This document shows positions 38,902-46,808 of a stretch of DNA of 64,000 bases, piece by piece (position 1 is the stretch's first letter; each line of letters begins with the position of its first letter). The notes under the pieces were generated by a model that had not been told where the DNA came from, did no database searches, and saw only the letters and a list, made by a program, of their open reading frames with translations. Both the position numbers and the translations under genes were made by a program. The stretch covers positions 2,046,001 to 2,110,000 of the forward strand of contig OY969884.1 in the NCBI GenBank assembly GCA_963704295.1, read 5' to 3'. Source of the DNA: JACCVL01 sp963704295. GTDB taxonomy: Bacteria; Actinomycetota; Actinomycetes; Propionibacteriales; Nocardioidaceae.

Positions 38902-39261
38902 TCACTGGTCTTCGGACCACGGCTTGAACCGGCGAACCTCCTGGGGCCAACCGCATGCCACCGCGATCTTGCCGGCCCACATCCTGGCCACATCATCGTC
39001 GGCCACGTTCACCACCGTCAGTCCGCCCAGGAATTGTTCGGTCTCGACGACCGGTCCGTCGGTGAAGGTCAACGTGCCGCTCGTGGCGTCGGCGCTGAAG
39101 ATCGGGCCGTCCTCCTCCTCCAGACCCCCGGCGAAGACGTACGCTCCGGCGGCCTTCATCTCGTCCACGACCGCCATGGCGAGCGGCCCGCGCCCGCGGA
39201 ACCACTCCTCGGTGTGGTCACCCACCCACTGCTGGTTGAAGAAGATGAGGTAGTCGGGCAT
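38902..39261 (-). CDS. YCII-related (YciI-like) protein
   Basis: 119 residues. 'PDYLIFFNQQWVGDHTEEWFRGRGPLAMAVVDEMKAAGAYVFAGGLEEE' and 'TFTDGPVVETEQFLGGLTVVNV' are the YCII/DGPF pattern of ferredoxin-like dimeric proteins. DGPF-type members are often paired with ECF sigma factors in actinobacteria, but none is adjacent here. Function unknown. ATG 39261, Shine-Dalgarno GGAG about six nt away. Confidence 0.82.
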   Translation of the reverse strand: MPDYLIFFNQQWVGDHTEEWFRGRGPLAMAVVDEMKAAGAYVFAGGLEEEDGPIFSADATSGTLTFTDGPVVETEQFLGGLTVVNVADDDVARMWAGKIAVACGWPQEVRRFKPWSEDQ

Positions 39262-39348
39262 GGGTGCTCCACTTGTTCGGGCGGACCCGGTGTCCACCAG
39301 TCCATGCACCTTATGAACTCAGGCAGCCGGAACGACAGGGGCAGCGCG

Positions 39349-39414
39349 CTCTACGGGACCCCGGTCGCGTGGATCCGGCACTAGCCGTTCGGGTTCTTCG
39401 CCAGGCACTGCCGG
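39349..39414 (-). pseudogene. Fragment of an msrA 3' end
   Basis: 66 bp that match the 3' end of the intact msrA (41963-42028) at 56 positions and in the same orientation. Translated, it reads 'QCLAKNPNG*CRIHATGVP*' against 'QYLVKNPYGYCPIHATGVSY' in the functional protein, so it has in-frame stops and cannot be coding. It lies immediately downstream of the DUF2243 gene and forms a direct repeat bracketing 39.4-41.95 kb. Confidence 0.8.
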
Positions 39415-39419
39415 GGGTC

Positions 39420-39953
39420 TCAGAGTCCGGTTCTGGCGGCAGCGGGCCGCACACGGCTCCGGTCGTCGCCTCGTCGATGCAGCAGCCAGCCACTGACCAC
39501 CAGGACCGCGCCGAAGGCCAGGAATCCGATGTCCCAGGACAGCGGCGCTCCCAGGTCGTCGCGCACGTGATGGACGCCGAGGAGTTGATGATCGATCAGA
39601 CCCTCGACGAGGTTGAAGATTCCCCACCCGGTGAGCACCAGCCCGAAGTGGAAGGACCAGCTTGGCGCGAGCCTGCCCTGACGCCATGACACCAGCGCGG
39701 CGATCGATCCGGCGAACACAGCGATCCACGTGGCGACGTGGAAGAATCCGTCGGCCAGGGTGTTGATTTCCAAGCCGGCGACCGTGTCGGTCGGGTAGCC
39801 GCCGACATCGCTGACCATGTGGTGCCACTGCAGGATCTGGTGCAGCACGATGCCGTCCACGAACCCGCCGAACCCCAGCCCGTACAGCAGCCCAGCAGCC
39901 TTGGACGGGGGGAGGCGGACGGACGTGGGGCCGTCTGGACTGTGTGAAGCCAC
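39420..39953 (-). CDS. DUF2243 membrane protein
   Basis: 177 residues with about four transmembrane helices: 'AGLLYGLGFGGFVDGIVLHQILQWHHM', 'FHVATWIAVFAGSIAALVSW', 'FGLVLTGWGIFNLVEGLIDHQLLGVHHV' and 'WDIGFLAFGAVLVVSGWLL'. Repeated Asp-x-x-x-x-His motifs (DGIVLHQILQWHH, EGLIDHQLLGVHH) within the membrane suggest metal binding, the hallmark of DUF2243. Role unknown. GTG 39953 lies six nt after TATAAC, so probably leaderless. Confidence 0.82.
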   Translation of the reverse strand: MASHSPDGPTSVRLPPSKAAGLLYGLGFGGFVDGIVLHQILQWHHMVSDVGGYPTDTVAGLEINTLADGFFHVATWIAVFAGSIAALVSWRQGRLAPSWSFHFGLVLTGWGIFNLVEGLIDHQLLGVHHVRDDLGAPLSWDIGFLAFGAVLVVSGWLLHRRGDDRSRVRPAAARTGL

Positions 39954-39959
39954 AGGGTG

Positions 39960-39965
39960 GTTATA
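39960..39965 (-). promoter_or_regulatory. -10 element for leaderless DUF2243 gene
   Basis: TATAAC on the minus strand, six nt before GTG 39953. Confidence 0.55.
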
Positions 39966-40050
39966 CCTGGCGGGCACGGCGGTGTGCTCGGGGGGCACCG
40001 CCGCCCGAAGCGTCAGGCAGGAAGCCGACAGACCTGGGTTCAGACACTCC

Positions 40051-40093
40051 GACGAGTCTGCCGAACTCATGGCTGCGAGATCGTCCTACAAGG
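40051..40093 (+). repeat. 43-bp inverted-repeat arm (partner at 34502-34544)
   Basis: Differs from the partner at 5 of 43 positions and lies in the opposite orientation, just past the 3' end of the TetR gene. The two arms bound a 5.5-kb segment. Confidence 0.7.
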
Positions 40094-40122
40094 TGGTCCT
40101 TCTGCGGGACGCAGGGGGATCG

Positions 40123-40812
40123 CTACCCCTGGTCTTCCGCAATACCGACGCGGTCCTCATCCGGGTCAGTGGTCGTCGGGTCTCGGAGGAGTTGGCTGAC
40201 CAGGGTGTTGCCCAACCACGTCTCGTAGCGGGGGTGGCTCCATCCCCGCTCGACGACGAGCAGGTGGAAGAGCTCGGGCATGGTGAGCGCAAGCGTGAGG
40301 TCGAGGGCCGAGTCGACCGTGAGGTCCGGGCGGAGCCGCGGGGCGAGGGCGTCGATGAGCTTGCGGATCTCGCGCTCGCGTGCGGCCAGGACGTTGCGCA
40401 GGGTCTCGGCCATCTGCGGGTCCGACGCCGCCGCTTGCTGGTAGATCACGACGACGTCGGAGCCCACGTGCATCTGGCGCCGGTTGAGCTCTGCGAGCAT
40501 CCTCAGCTGCCGGGCGGGGTCTGGCTCGTGTAGGTACGCGGCAGCACGTGACGTCGTCTGGGTCTCGCTCATCCAGAGTTCGGTGATCTTGTCGAGGATC
40601 TTCGCCTTCGATCCGAAGGCCGAGTAGATCGTCTGGACCGGGATGTCTGCCTCGGCGGAGATGGTGCTGATCGTGGTGGCGACGTAGCCGTGCTCTGCGA
40701 ACAGCGCCCGGGCGACGCGAGCCACCTCCAGCTTGGTGGATTCGGCCTGTCGCTGGCGGTGTCCGGTAGGTCCCTTGACAGCCACGCGGCATGGTACCAA
40801 TATGTTCGACAT
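40123..40812 (-). CDS. TetR-family transcriptional regulator
   Basis: 229 residues. The N-terminal helix-turn-helix is 'EVARVARALFAEHGYVATTISTISAEADIPVQTIYSAFGSKAKILDKI' (about residues 24-72), a standard TetR_N domain; the C-terminal ~150 residues are helical ('LRNVLAAREREIRKLIDALAPRL', 'MPELFHLLVVERGW'). ATG 40812 lies inside a 23-bp palindrome and six nt after CATAGT, so the gene is probably leaderless and autorepressed. It is divergent from the glutaredoxin-like gene, which it likely controls. Ligand unknown. Confidence 0.88.
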   Translation of the reverse strand: MSNILVPCRVAVKGPTGHRQRQAESTKLEVARVARALFAEHGYVATTISTISAEADIPVQTIYSAFGSKAKILDKITELWMSETQTTSRAAAYLHEPDPARQLRMLAELNRRQMHVGSDVVVIYQQAAASDPQMAETLRNVLAAREREIRKLIDALAPRLRPDLTVDSALDLTLALTMPELFHLLVVERGWSHPRYETWLGNTLVSQLLRDPTTTDPDEDRVGIAEDQG

Positions 40813-40828
40813 AGTCACACTATGACGA
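40806..40828. promoter_or_regulatory. Predicted TetR operator (23-bp palindrome)
   Basis: Arms TCG-A-CATAGT and ACTATG-A-CGA surround CAC; 10 of 11 base pairs of the dyad are symmetric. It covers the -10 region and start codon of the TetR gene and lies 24 bp before the divergent ATG at 40852. Confidence 0.7.
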
Positions 40829-40851
40829 AGTGTCGATCGAGAGGGCGCACG

Positions 40852-41238
40852 ATGGATGAGCCGGTCGTGTACTTCAAGCCAGGATGTCCTTTCGGCATCA
40901 GGCTGAGGACTGCCTTGACCCTGCACCGGGTGCCCCACCGCTCCGTGCGGTTTCGCGACGATGAGGACGGTGCCGCCCGGGTCCGCCTCGTGAACGACGG
41001 CAGCGAGATGTCGCCGACGGTCCACGTCGCCGACCGGTGGCTCACGAACCCCGGCTGGCGCGACGTGCGGGACGCGACATCCACCGTGCAGCACCACACC
41101 GCACCGGATCCGGACAACGTCCGGATGGTGGCAGACCCGGCGGAGACCGCGCGACGCGAGGTCGCCGAGATGGACCCGCGGTGTGAACGGTGGCTGCCCG
41201 TCACCGACCGCCGGCAGTCACAACGCCGCCCCCGCTGA
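40852..41238 (+). CDS. Glutaredoxin-like protein with CPFG motif
   Basis: 128 residues. 'EPVVYFKPGCPFGIRLRTALTLHRVPHRSVRF' matches the first beta-alpha-beta of NrdH/glutaredoxin-type proteins, but the active site is Cys-Pro-Phe-Gly, so only one redox Cys is present. 'GSEMSPTVHVADRWLTNPG' supplies the cis-Pro loop ('SPTV') before the third strand. The C-terminal 45 residues are extra. Likely a monothiol, possibly mycoredoxin-like reductase; substrate unknown. ATG 40852 has GAGG seven nt upstream. Divergent from the TetR gene across the palindrome. Confidence 0.7.
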   Translation: MDEPVVYFKPGCPFGIRLRTALTLHRVPHRSVRFRDDEDGAARVRLVNDGSEMSPTVHVADRWLTNPGWRDVRDATSTVQHHTAPDPDNVRMVADPAETARREVAEMDPRCERWLPVTDRRQSQRRPR

Positions 41239-41266
41239 TGCCCCGCCACAAGAGATGGAGATTGTC

Positions 41267-41878
41267 GTGTCGAACACCGTGATCAAGGGGTGGTCAGTCG
41301 CCGGGGCAACCCACGTCAGGTGGCGGTCCGCTGCGGCCGCCCTGTCCGCCGCCTCGATGCTGCTCGTCGGCTGCGGCTCCGACGACTCCACGCCGGCGAC
41401 GGAGGCGCCCGACGACCGTGCGAGCACCTCCACCACCTCGGAGGCCCCCGCTACCTCCGACGAACCGGCCGCGTCCCCGTTGGAAGGCACCTGGCGCACC
41501 GAGCCCGTGTCACTCCGGGACGCCGAGGCCACCCTGCGTCGGCAGGGCTTTGGGAAATGGATCGAGAAGTTCCACGAGATTCCCCCGTTCTCGCAGGTCA
41601 CCGTGCTCGACCTCAGCATCGAGGGCGGCCAGTGGAACCTGTACGGCGAGTCCGAGGGAGGACGGGAGCCGATCGACTACGACGCGGAGTACGAGATCGA
41701 CGGCGACCTCGTCACCTTTCACCACTCTGACGGCTCGAACACCCACCGATGGACCATCGACGGCGACACGCTGAGCCTCGAGTTCGTGAAGGGGACGATG
41801 CCTTCCTACAAAGGGATCCCGGACGAAGTCTTCCAGCGCGCGCTGTACACGACCGAGACGTTCACGAGGCAGGGCTGA
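41267..41878 (+). CDS. Predicted lipoprotein
   Basis: 203 residues. A signal peptide ends in lipobox 'LLVGCG' (Cys near residue 35) followed by a Ser/Thr/Ala linker; the globular part ('PLEGTWRTEPVSLRDAEATLRRQGFGKWIEKF' ... 'WNLYGESEGGREPIDYDAEYEIDGDLVTFHHSDG' ... 'RWTIDGDTLSLEFVKGT') looks like a small lipocalin-like beta barrel as in other 'G.W' surface lipoproteins. Function unknown. GTG 41267 with GGAG six nt upstream. 28 bp after the glutaredoxin-like gene, perhaps in its operon. Confidence 0.72.
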   Translation: MSNTVIKGWSVAGATHVRWRSAAAALSAASMLLVGCGSDDSTPATEAPDDRASTSTTSEAPATSDEPAASPLEGTWRTEPVSLRDAEATLRRQGFGKWIEKFHEIPPFSQVTVLDLSIEGGQWNLYGESEGGREPIDYDAEYEIDGDLVTFHHSDGSNTHRWTIDGDTLSLEFVKGTMPSYKGIPDEVFQRALYTTETFTRQG

Positions 41879-41952
41879 CGGGGAGTCCGCGCTGAGCATT
41901 CGCCGTATGGAAGTGACGCTGTACTCGGCGTACTAGCCCTTCACGGAGGCAG

Positions 41953-42591
41953 TCAGGCGTCGCTGTATGAGACCCCGGTCGCGTGGATCGGGCAGTAGCC
42001 GTACGGGTTCTTGACCAGGTACTGCTGGTGGTACGGCTCGGCGTAGAAGTAGTCGTCCAGCGGCGCGATGACCGTGGTGATCTCGCCGTAGCCGCGGGCG
42101 GTCAGCGCCCGCTGGTACGACACCCGGGACGCCTCGGCCGCGGCCTGCTGCTCGGGCGTCGTGGTGTAGATCACCGAGCGGTACTGCGACCCGCGGTCGT
42201 TGCCCTGCCGCATGCCCTGCGTCGGGTCGTGGTTCTCCCAGAACACCTTGAGCAGGTCCTCGAACGCCACCACGGAGGGGTCGTAGACGACGCGCACCAC
42301 CTCGGCGTGGCCGGTCCGCCCGGTGCAGACCTCCTCGTAGGTCGGGTTCGGGGTCACGCCGCCGGCGTACCCGACCGAGGTGGACCAGACGCCGGGGATC
42401 TCCCAGAACGTCTTCTCCTCGCCCCAGAAGCAGCCCAGCCCGACGACGACCTCCTCGAACCCGGTCGGGACCTCCGATTCGACCGGGGTGCCGAGCACGG
42501 GGTGTGAACCAGGGACCTGGAAACCCCGCTGGTCGCGACCCGGCAGGGCCTCGTCGGGGGTGGGCAGGGACGCGGTGCGGCCGAACAGCAT
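41953..42591 (-). CDS. msrA: Peptide-methionine (S)-S-oxide reductase MsrA
   Basis: 212 residues. 'VVGLGCFWGEEKTFWEIPGVWSTSVGYAGG' carries the catalytic GCFWG cysteine; 'RTGHAEVVRVVYDP', 'FWENHDPTQGMRQGNDRGSQYRS' and the C-terminal 'YHQQYLVKNPYGYCPIHATG' with a resolving Cys are all present. Reduces methionine S-sulfoxide in oxidised proteins. ATG 42591 has GAGGAGGA upstream; longer in-frame extension is not conserved. Its 3' end is the source of the relic at 39349-39414. Confidence 0.95.
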   Translation of the reverse strand: MLFGRTASLPTPDEALPGRDQRGFQVPGSHPVLGTPVESEVPTGFEEVVVGLGCFWGEEKTFWEIPGVWSTSVGYAGGVTPNPTYEEVCTGRTGHAEVVRVVYDPSVVAFEDLLKVFWENHDPTQGMRQGNDRGSQYRSVIYTTTPEQQAAAEASRVSYQRALTARGYGEITTVIAPLDDYFYAEPYHQQYLVKNPYGYCPIHATGVSYSDA

Positions 42592-42702
42592 GCAGGGTCC
42601 TCCTCGCGAGACGGTCTGCCGGACACAACGCGTGCCGGCACGCGATGCTTCCGCAACGGCCGGGGAGCTCCGGGCGGCCGCCGGAGAGCGGTCCGGCGGC
42701 GT

Positions 42703-42708
42703 TAGCCT
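42703..42708 (+). promoter_or_regulatory. -10 element for leaderless metB
   Basis: TAGCCT, six nt before ATG 42715, no Shine-Dalgarno. The msrA and metB starts are divergent, about 120 bp apart. Confidence 0.6.
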
Positions 42709-42714
42709 CCCGGC

Positions 42715-43885
42715 ATGGCTGACCAGGCGCACCGGCAGGGTTTCGACACGCTGGCGATCCACGCCGGGCAGGAGCCCGACGCCCGCACCGGCGCGGTCGT
42801 GCCCCCGATCTACGCCACCAGCACGTACAAGCAGGACGGCGTCGGCGGCCTGCGGAACGGCTACGAGTACTCCCGGACCGGCAACCCCACTCGGACGGCG
42901 CTGGAGGAGTGCCTGGCCGCGCTCGAGGACGGCACTCGCGCGCTCGCCTTCGCCAGTGGGCTGGCCGCCGAGGACACCCTGCTGCGGGCGGTCTGCGGCC
43001 CGGGCGACCACGTCGTCATCCCGAACGACGCGTACGGCGGGACGTTCCGGCAGTTCGCCCGGGTGCACCAGCCGCTGGGGCATCGCGCACGACGTCGTCG
43101 CTGTGACCGACGTCGACGCCGTACGAAAGGCGATCCGGCCGGGACGGACGAAGCTCGTCTGGGTCGAGACGCCGACCAACCCGCTGCTCGGCATCGCCGA
43201 CATCGCCGCGCTGGCCGAGGTCGCGCATCAGGCCGGGTGCCTGCTGCTGGTCGACAACACCTTCGCGTCGCCGTACCTGCAGCAGCCGTTGCAGCTGGGT
43301 GCCGACGTGGTCGTGCACTCCACGACGAAGTACTGCGGTGGGCACTCCGACGTCGTCGGCGGTGCGCTGGTCGTCCGCGACCCGGCGCTCGCCGAGCAGC
43401 TGGCGTTCCTGCAGAACTCCATCGGTGCCGTGCCCGGGCCGTTCGACTCCTGGCTGGTGCTCCGCGGCCTGCGGACTCTGGGCGTGCGGATGGACCGGCA
43501 CTGCGCGAACGCGGAGCGGGTGGCGGACTTCCTGACCACGCGACCCGAGGTGACCTCGGTGCTCTGGCCGGGCCTGCCCGAGCACCCCGGGCACGAGGTG
43601 GCGGCCAAGCAGATGCGGGGCTTCGGCGGGATGGTGAGCTTCCGGCTCGCCGCCGGAGAGCGGGCGGCGCTGACCGTGGCGGAGCGATGCGAGCTGTTCA
43701 CGCTGGCGGAGTCGCTGGGCGGGGTCGAGTCGCTCGTCGAGCATCCGGGCAAGATGACGCACGCCTCGGTGGCGGGCTCCGCGCTCGAGGTGCCGTCCGA
43801 CCTGGTACGGCTCAGCGTCGGGATCGAGACGGCCGACGACCTCGTCGCCGACCTCGCCCAGGCGCTGGACCTGGCGACCGACTGA
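42715..43885 (+). pseudogene. metB: Cystathionine gamma-synthase (metB), single-base frameshift
   Basis: Fold-type I PLP enzyme forming cystathionine from O-acylhomoserine and cysteine. The first 120 codons ('GFDTLAIHAGQEPDARTGAVVPPIYATSTY', 'EYSRTGNPTRTALEECLAALE') run in one frame to a GGGG tract at 43077-43080; everything after it ('GIAHDVVAVTDVD', 'VWVETPTNPLLGIADIAAL', PLP-lysine 'HSTTKYCGGHSDVVGG', and the C-terminus) continues in the +1 frame. Removing one G restores a complete ~389-residue protein with nothing missing. Either a recent mutation or a sequence error. It takes the Rv1079 position but lies 10.5 kb from cbs. Confidence 0.85.
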
Positions 43886-43893
43886 CCGGGCCC

Positions 43894-45267
43894 GTGGACC
43901 TCGTCGTCTGCGCCGACTTCGGCTCCACCTTCACCAAGGCTCTGCTGGTCAGTCGAGACGACGGCGCCATCGTCGCGGCCGCCGAGCACGCAACCACGAT
44001 CGGCACGGACGTCCTCGACGGGCTGGCCGCTTGCGTGCACGAGCTCGCCCGAACCGAGCCCAGCGCCACCGGGGCGCCGGTGCTGGCCTGCTCGTCGGCC
44101 GGTGGTGGCTTGCGGATCGCGGTGGTCGGCAACGAGGAGCTCGTGACCGCCGAGGCCGGTCGGCGGGTGGCGCTGTCCTCCGGCGGCCGGGTCGTGCACG
44201 TCGGCGACGGCGGCCTGGACTCCGCCGGTGGCGCCAGGCTGGCCGCACTCCGGGACGCCGAGCCGGACGTCGTGCTGCTCGTCGGCGGCACCGACGGTGG
44301 CAATGCCGAGGTGCTGCTCACAGCGGCGGGGGTGCTCGCCGCGGTCGGGTGGACCACGCCGGTGGTGGCGGCCGGCAACGCGGACGCGACCGACGAGGTC
44401 GCCGCCCTGTTAGAGGCGGGCGGTGTGCCGCACGCGGTGGCCGACAACGTCGTGCCCAGCATCGGGGTGCTGGCCCCCGACGGGGCGCGCGCGGCCATCC
44501 GCGCGGTCTTCCTCCAGCACGTCATCGGCGGCAAGGACCTGTCCGCCTCACGGGCGTTCGTCGAGATGGTCACGGGCCCTACCCCCGACGTCGTGCTCAC
44601 CGGGGTCGAGACCCTCGCCGGGCTGGTCGGCGACGTGGTGGTGGTGGACGTGGGCGGGGCGACCACGGACGTCCACTCGGTCGTGGACCTCGACCCCGAG
44701 GACGCCGAGCTGGCCCGACAGGTGGTGGCACCGACCAGGGTCACCCGGACCGTCGAGGGCGACCTGGGAATGCGCTGGAGCGCGTCGACCACGGTCGGGT
44801 TGGGCACCGCGGCGGGCCTGGTGCCCGAGCGGGACCGGCTCGGTCTCGAGCACGCGGCGCAGCGGCGCCGAGCCGACCCCGGCTGGGTGCCGACCGGGGG
44901 CGACGAGGCGGCCGCCGATCACCGGTTGGCAGAGCTCGCGACCGTGCTGGCGCTGCGGCGGCACGCCGGCCGCCAGCAGGTGGTCCTCGGCCCGGACGGC
45001 CGAGTGATCGAACGGACCGGCAAGGACCTGCGGGAGGTCGACCTGCTCGTCGGCTCCGGGGGCGTGCTCCGGCACGCGGCTCCCGCGGTCGCCGAGCGGG
45101 TGCTTCGTGCGGGCACGGGAGTCGAGGTGGAGGGCGGCTGGCTGCTTCCGCGAGCGCCGCGAGTGCTGGTCGACCGTACGTACGTGCTCGCCGCGGCCGG
45201 CCTGCTGACCCCGGAGGAGCCCGACCTGGCCGGGGTGCTGCTGCGCAGGCATCTGACGACCGGGTGA
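43894..45267 (+). CDS. GlmL/MutL-type ASKHA ATPase (mutase-associated)
   Basis: 457 residues. 'VVCADFGSTFTKALLVS' (residues 4-20) and 'VVVVDVGGATTDVHSVVDLD' (~248-267) are the two phosphate loops of the actin/Hsp70/sugar-kinase fold. 'VLLVGGTDGGNAEVLL', 'VADNVVPSIGVLAPDGARAAIRAVFLQHVIGGKDLS' and 'LREVDLLVGSGGVLRH' match the glutamate mutase L family, which protects or reactivates adenosylcobalamin-dependent aminomutases and carbon-skeleton mutases. No B12-dependent mutase gene lies in the window, so its partner must be elsewhere. GTG 43894, nine bp after metB, so likely co-transcribed. Confidence 0.85.
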   Translation: MDLVVCADFGSTFTKALLVSRDDGAIVAAAEHATTIGTDVLDGLAACVHELARTEPSATGAPVLACSSAGGGLRIAVVGNEELVTAEAGRRVALSSGGRVVHVGDGGLDSAGGARLAALRDAEPDVVLLVGGTDGGNAEVLLTAAGVLAAVGWTTPVVAAGNADATDEVAALLEAGGVPHAVADNVVPSIGVLAPDGARAAIRAVFLQHVIGGKDLSASRAFVEMVTGPTPDVVLTGVETLAGLVGDVVVVDVGGATTDVHSVVDLDPEDAELARQVVAPTRVTRTVEGDLGMRWSASTTVGLGTAAGLVPERDRLGLEHAAQRRRADPGWVPTGGDEAAADHRLAELATVLALRRHAGRQQVVLGPDGRVIERTGKDLREVDLLVGSGGVLRHAAPAVAERVLRAGTGVEVEGGWLLPRAPRVLVDRTYVLAAAGLLTPEEPDLAGVLLRRHLTTG

Positions 45268-45285
45268 CTCGCCGGAGAGGACCCG

Positions 45286-46808
45286 GTGGGCGCGCTGAGC
45301 GGCGCGGGCAGGCATCATCGCGACGTGATCACACGCGCCGGGTGGCAGGAGCGGGTCCGATCCCGGCTGCGCACGGCGTGGACCGGGCGCGACGACCGCC
45401 AGGGGGCGCCGACGGGTGCCTCCTGGCGGCGGCAACCGCCGCGGCTGGCTGCCGACGCCGGATCGTACGACGACGAGGCACCGGCTCCCACCCTCGCCAC
45501 CGCCCTCGGGGTGCCGCCGATGGTGGTCGTTCTCGCGGCCTGGTCGCTGGCGTTGCTGCTGGTCGGGGCGTTCCTGTCCCAGGTCCTGGTGCTGCTCGGC
45601 TTCTTCCGTGAGGTCACGGTCCCGCTGGCGATCGCGCTGCTGACGACGGCGCTGGCCGCACCGGTGGTCGACGCCCTGGAACGGGTCGGGGTGCGGCGCC
45701 GGATCGCTGCCCTGGTGGTGGTGCTGGGCGGGCTGGTCGTGATCGGGAGCCTGCTCACGCTCGTCAGCCGCCAGGTGGCCGGCCAGTTCGAGCAGCTCAG
45801 CCGGGACGTGGCCGACGGTGTCGGGCAGGTCCAGGACTGGCTGCAGACCGGGCCGATCGGTCTCTCCGACGCGCAGCTCAACGACCTGATCGACCGGGGG
45901 CGGGAGTCGCTGCAGACCGCCGACTCCGAGGTGGTCCGGCAGGCCGCCGCGGTGGGAACCACCGTCGGGCACGTCTTTGCCGGCCTGTTCATCGTCTTGT
46001 TCGCGACCTACTTCTTCGCCGCGGATGGCGGGCGGATGTGGGGGTGGGTGCTGCGACTGATGCCGCGCTCGTACCGTGCCGACGTCGACTCGTCGGCACG
46101 GGTGGCGTGGGTCTCGCTGACCGCCTTCGTGCGCGCGACCATGCTGGTCGCCCTCACCGACGCCGTGGGCATCGCCTTGGGCGCGCTGCTGCTGGGGGTG
46201 CCGCTAGCGCTGCCGATCGGTGTCCTCGTCTTCCTGGGGGCGTTCGTCCCGATCATCGGCGCGGCCCTCTCCGGGATCGTGGCGGTGCTGGTCGCCCTGG
46301 TCGCGCAGGGACCGGTGGTCGCCCTGCTGATGCTGGCTGTCGTGCTGGTGGTGCAGCAGGTGGAGTCACACGTCCTGCAGCCGTTCCTCATGGGCCGGTT
46401 CGTCGCAGTGCACCCACTCGGCATCATCCTCGCCATCGCGGCGGGTCTGGTGGCAGGCGGCGTGGTCGGGGCGCTGATCGCGGTGCCCCTGGTTGCCTGT
46501 GCCAATGCCGTCGGCAAGCACATCGCCGATCGCGACTCGTCCGACACCCCGGATCGCGAGTCGCTGGGCCGGCTCGGTGCTGACGATCCGGGATCGTCGG
46601 TCGAACCGGATGGAGACGTGGTGGATCCTGGGGTGGGAGTCGAGCCGGGCGAAGCGCCGGTCCGTACCGATCCGACCCCCGATCCGGATCCGCCCGATCC
46701 CGCCCGGATCCCGCCCCGGATCCCGCCCCGGATCCCGCCCCGGGCGACCCGGCCACCGCGCCTGATCCGGACGCGGACCGCCCCGAGGAGCTCAGGCCGG
46801 AGCGGTGA
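45286..46808 (+). pseudogene. AI-2E family transporter (PerM-like) with frameshift in its C-terminal tail
   Basis: About eight transmembrane helices with the family signature 'VPLAIALLTTALAAPVVDALERVGVRRRIAALVVVL' and 'LVVQQVESHVLQPFLMGRFVAVHPLGIILAIAAGLV'. AI-2E proteins export small molecules or act as Na+/H+ antiporters. The membrane part (to ~46510) is intact. The hydrophilic Asp/Pro tail meets a GATCCCGCCCCG repeat whose first copy lacks one C (46696-46706); adding it puts the frame on '...DRPEELRPER' and a stop at 46806-46808. As given, the frame runs on antisense through the MFS gene to 47712. GTG 45286 has GGAGAGG upstream; GTG 45325 is an alternative. Confidence 0.75.
46696..46742 (+). 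repeat. GATCCCGCCCCG tandem repeat (one 11-mer + three 12-mers)
   Basis: Three perfect 12-bp units at 46707-46742 follow an 11-bp copy missing one C. In the correct frame each unit encodes Asp-Pro-Ala-Pro. Strand slippage here changes the length and frame of the transporter tail. Confidence 0.85.

Noticed and set aside
42715..45267. One 850-codon protein joining metB and the GlmL-type ATPase
   Set aside because: The frame is continuous only because of the metB frameshift at 43077-43080; the middle third is an out-of-frame translation of metB, and the ATPase has its own GTG at 43894.
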